NCBI GenBank assembly: GCA_022829145.1 | Contig: CM040746.1 | Span: 10,538,184 to 10,602,183 of the forward strand | DNA: 64,000 nucleotides | Source of the DNA: Albula goreensis | Taxonomy: Eukaryota; Chordata; Actinopteri; Albuliformes; Albulidae | Direction: 5' to 3' | Part shown: piece by piece, positions 22,806 through 33,285 of the stretch | Layout of the letters: each line of letters starts with the position of its first letter | Numbering within the stretch: position 1 is the first letter of the stretch | Notes under the pieces: model-generated | Seen by the model: the letters and a program-made list of their open reading frames with translations, nothing else | The model's database searches: none | What the model was told of the DNA's origin: nothing | Made by a program: the position numbers and the translations under genes

Positions 22806-24151
22806 AAAATAAGTATTGAACACGTCACCATTATTCTCAGTAAATATATTTCTAAAGGTACTGTTGACATGACATTTTCACCAGATGTCGGTAACAACCC
22901 ATGCAATCCACACATGCAAAGAAATCAAACCATAGATCCATAAATTATGTGTAATAATGTGAAATGACACAGGGAAAACGTATTGAACACATGACGAAAA
23001 GTAGGTGCAAAAAGGCATGGAAAGCCAAGACACCAGCTGAAATCTATCAGTAAGAAAGCAATCCTGCCACTTGTCAGTGCAAATTAATATCAGCTGGTTC
23101 AGTCCCAACTGATGGCCTATAAAAAGGTGTTCCATCACCAAGGTGTCACACAAGAAACATTTCATGATGTGTAAAACCAAAGAGCTCTCTCAAGACCTTT
23201 GCAACCTTATTGTTGCAAAGCATACTGATGGCATTGGTTACAGAAGGATTTCTAAACTTCTGAATGTTCCAGTGAGCACTGTTGGGGCCATAATCCAGAA
23301 GTGGAAAGAACATCATCTCACCGTAAACCGGCCACGACTAGGTGCTCCTCACAAGCTTTCTGACAGAGGAGTGAAAAGAATTATCAGAAGATTTGTCCAA
23401 GAGCCCAGGACCACTTGTGGAGAGCTTCAGAAAGACCTGGAATTAGCAGGTACAATTGTTTCAAAGAAAACAATAAGTAATGCACTCAACCGCCATGGCC
23501 TGTATGCACACTCACTGCACAAGACTCCATCGCAGAAGAAAAAGCATGTTGAAGCGTGTTTAAAATTTGCTGCACAACATTTAGACAAGCCTGTGAAATA
23601 CTGGGAGAATATAGTGTGGTCAGATGAGACCAAAATTGAACTCTTTGGATGCCATAATACACACCATGATTGGAGGTCAAATGGCACTGCACATCACCCC
23701 AAAAACACCATACCAACAGTGAAGTTTGGAGGTGGGAACATCATAGTGGGGCTGTTTTTCAGCATACGGCACTGGCAAACTTCATATAATTGAAGGAAGG
23801 ATGAATGGAAAAATGTACCGAGACATTCTTGATAAACATCTGCTGCCATCTACCAGGATGATGAAGATGAAACGAGGGTGGACATTTCAGCAAGACAATG
23901 ATCCCAAACACACAGCCAAGGAAACTCTCAACTGGTTTCAGAGAAAGAAAATAAAGCTGATAGAACGGCCCAGCCAATCACCTGACTTGAATCCAATAGA
24001 AAATCTATGGAAAGAACTAAAGATCAGAGTTCATAGAAAAGGCCCACGGAAACTTCAAGATTTAAAGACTGTTTGTGCAGAAGAATGGGCCAACAAAGGT
24101 TGTATATACTTGCAGCAATCTTCCAAAGGGGGAACACTAAGACGGTGGTAG
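22806..24151 (+). mobile_element. Tc1/mariner-superfamily transposon, 3'-truncated
   Basis: The left end begins near TAAGTATTGAACACGTCACC (22810). A second copy of the terminal motif (CGTATTGAACACATGAC, about 22979-22995) sits ~168 bp further in. This is the outer/inner direct-repeat arrangement inside an inverted repeat (IR/DR) of fish Tc1-like elements. The transposase relic follows on the plus strand. The inverted copy of the terminus (CGTGTTCAATA) is absent downstream, so the 3' end has been lost, probably just after ~24095 where similarity to transposase stops. Not capable of autonomous movement. Confidence 0.9.
23167..24151 (+). pseudogene. Tc1-like DD34E transposase pseudogene
   Basis: In a working element this would be a nuclear cut-and-paste transposase. 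The likely ancestral start is the ATG at 23167; the open frame extends upstream to an earlier ATG at 23143. Residues 1-110 or so carry the two helix-turn-helix (paired-like) DNA-binding regions (around 23180-23290 and 23340-23510) with a basic NRPRLGAP linker. The catalytic triad is present: D in WSDE (codon at 23623), D in QQDND (23894) and E in NPIENLW (23999). The 34 residues between the last two fit Tc1. A two-base deletion between 23748 and 23749, at the conserved V-W-G, shifts the frame and ends the first part at 23793. The second part continues in frame +2 to 24151. The last ~19 residues no longer resemble transposase. A relic, not a host gene. Confidence 0.93.
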
Positions 24152-24428
24152 GCATTTAGAGTGTGTCACAGCGTTGAAGCCTTAGATGGACAAGGAAAGA
24201 GGTCAAAATTATTTTGCATTACCTTAAATAGTACTGAATTCACTCAAGCACCAGAGTTACAGAAATTCTGATTGGTCATTCAAACACAGGACACAACCCA
24301 TGTGAATCAGCTGAAAATGTAAAATGCCTCTGAACAAGTTAAAAAAAAAGGCATGACCCAGGAAGTACCCCAGTGCTGTCTGATATGAAAGCTGAATTCT
24401 GTCTGCTCCGTGCTGGATGTTTTCAGAA
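24152..24428. other. Unique DNA, nothing recognised
   Basis: No right-hand Tc1 terminus was found here. Confidence 0.45.
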
Positions 24429-24738
24429 TACAGTCATGCGTTGCTTAACGTCCATGATACGTTCTGTGAAATAGGACGTTACGTGATATGGACGTTGTGC
24501 AAACACCACATTATATACTTAGCAAAGCTATTTGAGATATTGTAGTGCTCCTGTATTGACTAAATAGCCAAGATACTGTACACATACAGTACTGTATTTC
24601 AGCTAATGTATCTGGCAAGGTAATATATGGGGTAGATCTCTGATCGGGATTTCTGAACTCTATTATAAGCTTATGGGACCACGGACGTATATGCAGTTGG
24701 ACGTTGCCCAAACAGACATTATATGGCACATGACTGTA
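24429..24738. mobile_element. ~306-bp MITE with TA target-site duplication
   Basis: Starts CAGTCATGCG at 24431 and ends with the inverted CACATGACTG at 24736, flanked on both sides by TA (24429-24430 and 24737-24738). Subterminal GGACGTT blocks are also repeated (near 24474 and 24491, and at 24699-24708). The TA duplication and CAG..CTG ends point to the Tc1/mariner-pogo group. No coding capacity remains. Confidence 0.8.
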
Positions 24739-24782
24739 TCACAGTTTACTGTGCGCAGTTTATATGGGTCTATATGCACTTT

Positions 24783-24890
24783 ATGTGTGTGTGCGTGTGT
24801 GTGCATGTGAGTGTGCTTGTGCGTGCACTTGTGTGTGCGTGTGTGTGTGTTGTGTGTGTGTGTGAGTGTTAGTCAGTGTTTGTGTGTGCA
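24783..24890. repeat. Interrupted (GT)n microsatellite
   Basis: GT runs broken by GCGT, GCAT and GAGT. Confidence 0.9.
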
Positions 24891-24934
24891 TGAGGTTAGT
24901 CAGGGTGAGGGTTGAGGACACACACTTACCCCTC

Positions 24935-25155
24935 CCTCATGGACACGACGCTCTCCAGAGCGGGTCCAGACATTTATTACATTAAGATAGAGCCTCCTTT
25001 ATCTCTAGCTGCCCTAAATATCTTGTGCTTTCATCAGCCCAGGAATAAAGGCAAAAAGTTATTAAATTATGAATTATCATTTATTAATTTATTTGGTGCT
25101 AATTATAGAATTTTTTGCTTGTCACTTTGAATATATTTGTACCCATCACCTTAAG
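24935..25155. promoter_or_regulatory. Candidate conserved non-coding element
   Basis: Unique AT-rich sequence dense in homeodomain-like cores: TTATTAAATTATGAATTATC, TTATTAATTTATTTG, TGCTAATTATAG. No frame that continues and no repeat. Confidence 0.38.
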
Positions 25156-25282
25156 CAGGTTCCAGAACTTCATTGAGACAGCAGAACTAGCTAAGATTAT
25201 CAGATATCACTGCATTTAGGCTCCTACAAATTTTTCATTTTATATACATGTCAAGTATATATTAATAGTCCTAGACAGATAT

Positions 25283-25370
25283 ATTTCCTGGGAAAAACAC
25301 ACAATCTCTCACAAAAAAGTTAGTTTAAACTGACATTTAAACTAGTTTAAACTAACATTTCCCAGGAAAT
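25283..25370. repeat. Nested imperfect inverted repeat
   Basis: Outer arms TTTCCTGGGAAA and TTTCCCAGGAAA surround inner 13-bp arms GTTAGTTTAAACT (25319-25331) and AGTTTAAACTAAC (25344-25356). Together they form an ~88-bp interrupted palindrome with no coding content. It may be a very short DNA-transposon remnant. Confidence 0.75.
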
Positions 25371-25491
25371 AAAGAGAGCAAGGAAAACCTCCTAAAATCC
25401 TGAGACTCCATTAACATTCTTCCAGAGGTGTAACTCTGCTAGAGCATAACATTCGATGTTTCCCTCTGCCAGTGTTCACCTTCCATTTTAT

Positions 25492-25672
25492 CTCTTATAG
25501 TGTTCTGCTGCAGGTTTAAGTCTGCTACAATGTTCCACTGCAGATTTAATTCTGCTACAGTGTTCTATGTAGGCTAAACTCATCTACAGTCTTCTGTTGT
25601 TGGTTTAACTCCGCTATGGTGTTCTACTGCAGGCTACACTCCACTAAAATGTTCTACTGTGGGTTTAAAGTA
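25492..25672. repeat. Minisatellite, ~30-bp unit
   Basis: Six units of the form CTACAATGTTCCACTGCAG followed by TTTAATTCTG, with moderate divergence. Confidence 0.85.
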
Positions 25673-26205
25673 CTCACATTACTATGGATAGCTCTGAATG
25701 CTAACGGACAGTACTCACTTAAGTATGGGCTGTCCTTAGACAGACTCCTGATGACAGTACAGACAGCAGTTAGAGCTAACAAGCTTTGGCGCGATACTCA
25801 TCACCTCAGTGCTAGTTTCACTGGCTGGTTGCTGGCTCATAAATCAGTTTAAGTGGGACTAACTGAGGGGAAACACACTGCAGTGAATGACAGTTAGCCA
25901 GGCTGGAGCCCTGGGGATCGCTTGAATATGGTGTGGTGCTTCTGAAGCCACTCACTGCAGCGACGTTTGTGAGAGCCACAGCCGGCTTTGCTGCGCTCCT
26001 CTCTGCGGGCTAGCTGGAATCCTGCTGCGTCTCCTACAGCGTGAGTCCACCAGCTGCCTGGAGTTGGAGAACACATGACGAATGAACCCCCTGCGCATTT
26101 CTGTATCCTGGTATTGCCCTTACTCGTGAGCCTTAAAAGGGCAGGAATGAGACTAAAGAGACAAGATGCAGCTCCATGGAAGGATAAGCTGGGAAAGAAT
26201 CAAAC
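25673..26205. other. Unique DNA, nothing certain
   Basis: A CpG-retaining patch at 25955-26045 (GCAGCGACGTTTGTG, GCGGGCTAGC) could be regulatory. No gene recognised. Confidence 0.35.
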
Positions 26206-26211
26206 ACACTG

Positions 26212-26336
26212 AAGTCTCTTTAATGACATATGTCTTTCAATCAAATCTTACATTACACAATAATTGTCATTGAGGATTTTCAGCAGACGTTTCCTTTTCA
26301 TTCTAAAACAGAATTGCACATACCCTTAAACAGACT
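26212..26336. mobile_element. Family A element, copy 4 (short form)
   Basis: Left end AAGTCTCTTTAATGACATATG and TTTCAATC. Right end GAATTGCACATACCCTTAAA and CAGACT, inverted. Only ~125 bp long, so probably an internally deleted copy. Confidence 0.55.
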
Positions 26337-26365
26337 ACGCTTGTTTGATTTGGTCCTGGACTGCT

Positions 26366-26560
26366 CTCTTTAAAGGCATATGCAGTTCAGTCAAAATGGA
26401 CTTCCGTCTCTTTAAGCATACATCATTCAGATAAAATGATAAGAGCACATCCCAAGGGCATGTTTTCTTGTCTCAATGTTACATACTCATAGAAAGTGAT
26501 GCTGTTATGGTCAGTCTGTTTCAATTGAATTGCATATGCCCTCCAAAGTGGCTAAGTGCA
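26366..26560. mobile_element. Family A element, copy 5
   Basis: Left end CTCTCTTTAAAGGCATATGC and AGTTCAGTC. Right end TTGAATTGCATATGCCCT, GGCT and GTGCATTTGATTGAATT. The interior block GAGCACATCCCAAGGGCATG is the reverse complement (diverged) of an interior block of the 8.5 kb copy, which confirms a shared family in opposite orientation. Confidence 0.65.
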
Positions 26561-27504
26561 TTTGATTGAATTTTCCCCTTAAATTTTTATTTTACTTTTT
26601 TATTTTACAGATCTGTTTTGCAATCTCAATAAAAGGAATGAAGGTGGATATGGATTGTGTCACTAGGCAGGATGACTATGTTGCCAGAGGTAGAGATCTG
26701 TTTTGTGGAAATTGAATCCCAGAATCCCTGTGCCTTCAAAATGTTGCATGGAAATACAGCAGGTCAGGTTTAACATGCTCAACCCCATATCTGAAGAATT
26801 GCACCTTCTATACCACAGTGTCCCCATCACTCCACTGAGTCACTGGATTTCTATTTGTTAAAGAGGAATGAGCTCCCCCTGCTGGCCAATCAATGCTCCT
26901 TCCTGCTGCAACTTTGGCAAAGTTCTCAGGGGGGCCTCTCATCCAAGCTGAAACCAAGCTCAGACCTGCTTAGCCTCAGCAATTGACAAACAAGTATTGG
27001 AGTATAAGATGAGACTGTTTTATGTATCAGTTTTTTTAAGATTGAAATTTCCTTCTTTTTTATTCAGCATTTTTATTGTGATTAATTTTGTTACCACCTA
27101 TTTGTGACTGCATATGTTTGGCAATGTAAGTGCAGTTATGCTGCTAGAGCCTCTTGAATTGAATTGAAATTGAATTGAGTTGCTCAGTTAATACACTTGA
27201 CAGTGGTCATCTGCCAAGATGCCTTATAGCTTTTTAGTGCATGTTTCCCTTTTCCCCAATTTGGAAAACCCTATCATATTTGCAAGCTATGCTCAACTCT
27301 GAAACCCTTTCTGTCAAATCGAGAGAGCTCAGATGTGCACACAATTTTGTCCGAAACACGTTATTTAGGTGGTCATCAGTCTGCTAGTTGATCTTGCAGG
27401 CAGACTGGGGGTGCAGGACTGACTAGTAGGGTCACTGGTGAGTGACCAGACACAGGCCTCTGTTCTAACTGAATCCCTCCTTCCCAAGCCAATAGAACAG
27501 TCAA
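26561..27504. other. Mostly unique DNA with a small shared motif
   Basis: CACAGTGTCCCCATCACTCCACT near 26815-26838 recurs with one mismatch near 33894-33916, probably two relics of one more dispersed element. A CCCCCTGCTGGCC phrase (near 26875) often seen in fish repeats follows. Nothing else recognised. Confidence 0.4.
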
Positions 27505-27622
27505 CTCATTTCATTACATTTTATTTGTAGAGCCTTTTTATAACATTGTCACAAAGCAACTAGGTAGATCCCAGGCCTGAGATCCTCCCCCACAGGGCAA
27601 GCATGAGCACTGACAGAGTCTG
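27505..27622. repeat. Relic of a dispersed fish repeat
   Basis: The order TTACATTTTATTTGTAGAGC, ACATTGTCACAAAGCAAC and CCCAGGCCTGAGATCC then GCAAGC matches a short repeat I recognise from fish genomes. The family name is not certain. Confidence 0.6.
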
Positions 27623-28320
27623 GGTTCCATGCCAGACCGTACACTCACTCCACACAGTGGAACTGTACCGTAACATCTTGAAGTAGTGAAACATTTCAGA
27701 AGTTTTCAAAAGCATCCGCCTGTGACGTTTGAGGAAAGGCCAGGCTTACACCCAAGTCCTGATATGCTTGGAGAGGTATTTTGGCAGATCAAGTGTGACT
27801 GCACAGGTAAACCTGTGGTCCAGGTAAACACTACTGCCTGCATAAAAGGTGACCATTCCAACAGTCCTGCATATTTTCAATTATTTTATCAGCTTCCGAG
27901 CCCATAAGCATTGGTTAAAAAAAAACCTGCAAGAATCAGTTTTGGTTTTATACCCATCAGTATTTTTTCTCACGGAAAAGATGGAAGTCCACAAGTCTCT
28001 CCTGGGAAATACTATTGATTTTTAGACCGAGAAACCTAACAAGAGTTACCATAAAAGGAAGGATAAAAGTTGTAAGAACACCCTGACAGGTCAGATATAT
28101 GACAAAATGTGACCAGGCACGTCTGCGTTGCCAGACGAGATGCTTTATCTCCCGACTTCTCCTTTCCTCCTGCTGGAACAATCTAATGTGTGTGCAACAA
28201 TCTGACTGGCTGCTGTGTTAGCATGTAGGACTGGGTAAAATGGAGTGCATAAGTATTCATTAGAAAACATGAATCTTCTCAAAGTTAAGGATCACACAGG
28301 TTGTATTGATTTTGCTATGG

Positions 28321-28323
<3 letters not shown>
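27623..28323. other. Unique DNA, nothing recognised
   Basis: Short frames on either strand (27686-27907, 27957-28181) are unsupported. Confidence 0.4.

Positions 28324-28377
<54 letters not shown>
28324..28377. repeat. (CT)n microsatellite, ~26 repeats
   Basis: Uninterrupted CT run. Confidence 0.98.
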
Positions 28378-28378
<1 letters not shown>

Positions 28379-28829
28379 TTTCTCAGTCTTTTATTTTGAA
28401 AGTATCACTCATCTTCCTTTAATGCTAGATCTGCTTTAACTCATATTTTCTTGGTAGAAAACACCCTGTGAGGAGCTCAGTAACATTTCCTTTGTTAAGA
28501 GCTCAAGATCAAATAAAATGTGACAGAAAGAATAGCAGCTGCATTCCAGACTCCTATGAGCTTAAGAGACAGAAAGCCAGAGCGAGAACTGGAGGTTCAT
28601 TCCGCTTATACCAACTCCCACAACAGTGAACAAAATAAAGGGGTGTCAGGGGCTCAGGACCCTCACAAGAAATAAAATTGAAATTTCAATGGGGCCACCA
28701 TTTTTACAATGTACCAAACTAATTACCCTTCCGCTCCATGTTGTTATGGTTCTATGCTTTATTTAACTGCTATCCCCCATTCTAAAGTTTTTCTACTCAG
28801 CAAACTCCACAGAGTCAGTGGTAATTATG
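28378..28829. other. Unique DNA, nothing recognised
   Basis: Ordinary non-coding sequence. Confidence 0.4.
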
Positions 28830-28834
28830 ATCCC

Positions 28835-29228
28835 TATCGCCCCCTACACATAACCAACACCACCAACACATTATCTACACCTTCAGCTCATAGCCTAAAC
28901 CTCTTACTCATAACATACCTTAAAGACATAACCTAAATCTTTGAATCATAAACTACACATGATCTATGGCAACAAATGATCTACACACCCAGTTCATAGC
29001 CAGCACCTAGACCACATCACCCACACCCTCTTACCTACAATCCTAACTCATACACAGTAAAATGTTCAGTGTTACTTGTGTTAATTAACAGTCCTGATTA
29101 AAAAGAGCTGTACAAATAAATAACCTGCACCTCCAGCTCATGACCTACATCTCTAACACATAACCTCTGACACAATTTACATTTGTAACACATAACCTAC
29201 TGTATATCAGTAACATATAACCTGCACA
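28835..29228. repeat. Degenerate tandem array, ~23-25-bp unit, interrupted
   Basis: Repeated variants of CTCATAACCTACACCT run to about 29050 and again from about 29120. Between them (29056-29115) is a non-matching insert beginning CAGTAAAATGTTCAGTGTTA, the same terminus as the small element at 43.3 kb. Confidence 0.65.
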
Positions 29229-29690
29229 GACCTCATTTTGCAATTGCTCACACATGACACTAGAGAGAGACCAATCATGTTCTACTTCCAAATAGGGACC
29301 AAAAGCATTCAGCTTCCCCTGAGAGACCAAACCTGTTCCCTCTCTGCCAAGACACAGACCTGGAGGCTCCAGTGGAGTACAGACTGGGTAATCTTGTACA
29401 GTCAGCGGTCTGATGACTGCAGCCAATACAGCTCTCATTGGGCTAATCTACTGTACTGAGCAGGCTCAGCAGACTTCAGTGAAGTACAGTATTAAAGTCT
29501 CCCTGCTTTCATATGCACTCAGACAGAGAGACAGAGGGAGCAAAAATGGAGTAAAAACAGAATACAGTGAGGCTGCACCACACTCACTTTCTCTGTCCTT
29601 CGGTGGAAAATCACAACTTTTATGGTCTGAAACTCTGACACGGACGCAGGTGTGGTTTCTGTTCTCATGGAACCTGAACCAACCTGCCCC
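29229..29690. other. Unique DNA, nothing recognised
   Basis: Frames at 29145-29703 on both strands lack support. Confidence 0.35.
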
Positions 29691-29691
29691 T

Positions 29692-29955
29692 TTCTTTCTC
29701 TGAGTCGCTCTCTCCCCCTCCCCCTCTCTTTATCTGAAGCCCTCGCTCTCTCACTCTGTCATTCTCTCTTGCTCTGTCTCTCTCTCTCTGGATTATAAAT
29801 ATGGATATGTAAATAAGCTTGGGTTTGGGTCCATTCATTTTTTTTTTTGCTTAATGTAACTGTGAAAAGCTTTTGTGCTGTATGAAGGAACATCAAAGTG
29901 TCTCTCTCTCTCCCTCTCGCTCTCTGTCACTCTTGGTCACTCACACTCTCTATTT
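29692..29955. repeat. CT-rich low-complexity tracts
   Basis: Two pyrimidine-rich segments (29692-29790 and 29898-29955) of CTCTCT and CCCCTCC separated by ordinary sequence. Confidence 0.85.
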
Positions 29956-30121
29956 CAGTTCCATAGCATCACATTGTAGCACAGTATTGTACATGGGTTA
30001 AGTGTGCATTGCTCTTTCTTTCTCTCTTGCAAATTATTTTGTATATTTGCCTGGCAGTACAGATCAATACATAGGAAACATGTAGCTTGTTCTTTACTTT
30101 TGCATTTCAACATTCTACTCA

Positions 30122-30341
30122 CAATGCAAATGAGTATAAATACAGCTGGATAGAAAATGGCCAGTGTAAAAGCCATTTCAGCCCCTGAACAAAACATGAG
30201 AGAATCATTCATAGTGCTTATATCTAGCCATTTAGCAGACATGCAATGCAGTTTTGCACTAAGTACCTCTGTCAAGTACATGACAGCAGTGCCCCACCTG
30301 GGAATCAAACCTGCAACCTCTCAGTTACAAAGCCCAGCTCA
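30122..30341 (-). mobile_element. tRNA-derived SINE relic
   Basis: On the minus strand: head GAGCTGGGCTTTGTAACTGA, a B-box-like GGTTTGATTCCC (30300-30312), GGTGGGGCACTGCTGTC, then a body with AGAGGTACTTAGTGC and a tail ATCCAGCTGTATTTATA. This order is typical of fish tRNA-SINEs. The middle is longer than in the copies at 22.7 and 48.7 kb. Confidence 0.75.
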
Positions 30342-30424
30342 TAATTTTCTTTTTACTTCACCAGCCATTGACTCAGCAGAGAAAGAAAGGGTCCTACCTC
30401 TTTGCCAGATGCCAGCAAGGTCAG

Positions 30425-30720
30425 GGGATCAGAGGGCTGAGTGATTCTCTCTCAGTTAGGGGCTGGCGAGGAGTGGATCACAGCGTGGCACGTGGGGGGG
30501 TGGCGAACCAGAGCAGTCCCCAGGCAGGGCGCACTCCATGGGGCTCCAGTGGCCGAGTCTCACCCTCTGCGCTCTGGAGCTCCCTCCGTCAGCCGGGCGC
30601 CACACGGTTCCATCACTCCATCGCTCGGCATGAGAGAGGAGAGAGAGAGGAGCGTGTATCCCTCCAGCAAAGTTTCTCTAATCCTCTGACGTGCAACTGA
30701 GAGGGAGAGAGGGAATGCCG
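30425..30720. promoter_or_regulatory. GC- and CpG-richer block, possible promoter or 5' exon
   Basis: The most CpG-retaining stretch of the central window (GGCCGAGTCTC, CTCTGCGCTCTGG, GTCAGCCGGGCGCCACACGG, CATCGCTCGGCATG). Long GA tracts lie just downstream. Frames of 76-110 codons run on both strands but match nothing known. It could be the start of a non-coding transcript. No TATA box or splice site is convincing. Confidence 0.3.
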
Positions 30721-30829
30721 GATAGGGAGAGAGAGAGAGTGCAATATCAACACTAATCTTAGCAGGTCTGAGTCTCTCCTCTTCCTTCACACCTCTGAGT
30801 CTCCCTGCCTTTCAGACTCATCTGTGTGT

Positions 30830-31165
30830 GTGTGTGTGAGAGAGAGAGAAAGAGAGAGAATGAGAAGAGGGAGAAGGAGCGAGAGAGAGTGAGAGAGAAG
30901 GGGGAGGGAGAGAGAGGGAAAGTGAGCAAAGATTGAGAGGGAGGGAGAGGGAGGGAAGGAGAGAGAGGGGTAGGGCAGAAGCAAGAGGGAGACAGCAAGG
31001 ATGAGGGAGGGAAGAAGAGAGAGGGAGGGAGAGGGAGGAAAGGAGGAACAGAAGGAGCTGGAGAGAGGGAGGGAAGGAGAGAGGGCAGGAGCGTGAGAGA
31101 GGGAGAGGGAGGGAGAGAGGGCAGAAGCGTGAGAGGGGGAGAGGGAGAGGGAGGGAGAGGCCGGC
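30830..31165. repeat. Long GA-rich purine tract
   Basis: Over 330 bp of GAGAGAG, GGGAGG and GAAGG on the plus strand. Serine/proline/leucine frames of 129-180 codons on the minus strand are the translation of this low-complexity DNA. Mirror-repeat segments could adopt triplex structure. Confidence 0.95.
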
Positions 31166-31318
31166 TTTGGCAGCACTGGAGCACATCAGCACCTCGCTGC
31201 ACTGTGGAGGTGGAGTCATCTTTACAGCAGAGAGGATCGCCCTTTCAGGATGAGAGAAAATGAGAAAGGAAAGCAGGAAGAGAGAGAGAGAGGTAAAGAG
31301 AGAGGATGGATTAGTGTA

Positions 31319-31348
31319 GGGGGGTTGGGGTGCGGGTTGGGGGGGGGG
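31319..31348 (+). other. Predicted G-quadruplex motif
   Basis: Four guanine runs (6, 4, 3 and 10 bases) separated by loops of 2, 3 and 2 bases satisfy the standard G3+N1-7 rule. It lies just after the GA tract. Confidence 0.8.
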
Positions 31349-31647
31349 AAACAGAGACAATCAGTCGAGTGTCTGCAGCTGCTGGGGACTTGGCAGATTG
31401 ACAGGCCGATTCTCACAGGAGGGGGTAAATATTTTGATTCAGAAATTTAAAGGCACACTGCTCAAGACCGAAATGGAGTGAGTTGTTTTTCCCTCAATTT
31501 TCCTTGACTATATTTTTTTTCATGATAGAAATGTGACAGCCAGGATTTACTAAACAATGCAAACATGTTTTGAAAGTGGAATATCAAATAAAAACCACAC
31601 TCAGATCCAGTTCCTGCTTTGTGGGAAGCAGAGTAAAGACTGTCCCC

Positions 31648-31830
31648 GTGTTCCAAAAGCACACTACATACTCCACACTTTTGTGTATACACTGTGTACT
31701 GCTCTAGATGTATGATTTCACTTGTAAGTGTACAAGAGTGAGCACACTTGATAGTATTTTACTATCGGGAAAAGGGTCACCAGTGTTTATGGTGATGCTT
31801 CTGTGTCCGCCATTTTTTTTCTTTCTTTAG
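31648..31830. mobile_element. Possible short fish DNA-transposon relic
   Basis: AGCACACTACATACTCCACACT, TATACACTGTGTACTG and TAGTATTTTACTATCGG, then GTCCGCCATTTT, resemble a common fish non-autonomous element in order and wording. Resemblance is from memory and termini were not defined. Confidence 0.35.
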
Positions 31831-33135
31831 TAGTAAACTGTGACTTTGATTTGAATTCCCATATGGGCTCTGGCATTGAACTTCACATTTGCACAGCTTA
31901 GACACAGTAAATATCTAACCCTATAAATAGGAAATATATGAAATATGATGTATGGGTGACACTTCTAGGCAGCTTCTCCTGTGTGAGTGCTGTCAGAGCT
32001 TCCCACTGTTCATCCCGCAGCCTGAAGGGCTGTCAGGACCATGGACAGCAGCACCTTTACTTACTTACAGGTAGCAATGGAAAAGAACTGTTAGATAAAG
32101 CCCTTAACCAGTGAAGCACAATCATTTGTTGATCATTGACTTGTCTGAAGCAATTAAAATGATTTTTTTTTCTCACTACAGTTCAATGATTGGTTGTGAT
32201 TCACCAATACAATATCATATCTCTGCTTGGTTTACCTTTTAAGTAGTATTAATACCCCTTCACTTCATTCAGGCCAACAGAGCTGAGTCTGTACTTACAA
32301 ACACCCACACCTGAGGGTGAGCTCACAGACACGCAACACTGAGGCTGGACCAACAGTTACACACAGCTTAGGCTGATTGGTACTGGCCCCAGGTTGTTTG
32401 TTGTCCTCACCAGATTTTGACTCTAACTTGCCTTGAATGCTACGTTCACTCCCAAATTTCTGGAACGATCTTTGAGATATGTTTGCTCCCATTTGTGGGC
32501 ATTCCAGAGGTGCTATGATGTGGTCACTGGTGTACCCATAAACAGCGAGTTAAAAAAGTATTGTTAAGTTATGCAAAATTCTCAAGAGCCATTGTAACAG
32601 TTCTCCATATTCCACTGTTTCATACTGCACTATTTCAGTTTCTGAAATAACCGGCAACATTTGTCATAAATTGAAACTATTTAGATAATAAGATGTCTAA
32701 ATTGTGTTGCCAACATTTTCTTTTCTTTGACTCTCTGAGATGTGAAACATTTTATGTTTGTATTTTGCTTTGTTACACATTTTGACACCTCTTTAAGGCA
32801 ATAATGTAGCCTTTGAGAGCTGTTCACTGTTATTTTTGTGCCTGCATTTCATTCATTCAGCGTGTGGCAGAGAAAGCAGCCGTAGCATCACTTGTGTCAC
32901 AGAAATTCTCTCAGGATGTGGGTCTGTGCTAAGCAAATACATAATAGAATCTAATACGTACAGTGCAGATTGCTCTCCTGCATCATAATTTTAGCCTCCT
33001 AATAGAGAGCACAAAATGCTAAAAAGCCTGCAGGCAAGCAGAAAAAAGTCACCCATCTGTTAGCAAAAAATGGCATCTGGCAAAGGCAATGGTTTCAGCA
33101 AGCTCACTACTGAAAATAGACATTACTGCTCTACT
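31831..33135. other. Unique DNA, nothing recognised
   Basis: Ordinary AT-rich non-coding sequence. Confidence 0.4.
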
Positions 33136-33136
33136 T

Positions 33137-33285
33137 TAGGCAATAAACATTATTGCTGTAGTAATACCAATGCTAATACTAACAGCATCAATACTAGCAT
33201 TCTCAATACTACCAGAGCATGACCATTACCCATTGTATTGTTACTGCTACAACTATTACAACAACAATGACTTTTTTTCTCCAAA
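33137..33285. repeat. Degenerate trinucleotide-type repeat
   Basis: Loose repeats of AATACTA, GCTACAACTATT and ATACCAATGC, similar in texture to 62-312. Confidence 0.6.

Noticed and set aside
23143-24151. Domesticated transposase host gene
   Set aside because: The frameshift at 23748/23749, loss of the C-terminus and loss of the 3' end argue for a dead transposon rather than a constrained host gene.
30759-31360. Ser/Pro/Leu-rich minus-strand frames up to 180 codons
   Set aside because: They are translations of the GA-rich purine tract, open in several frames at once.
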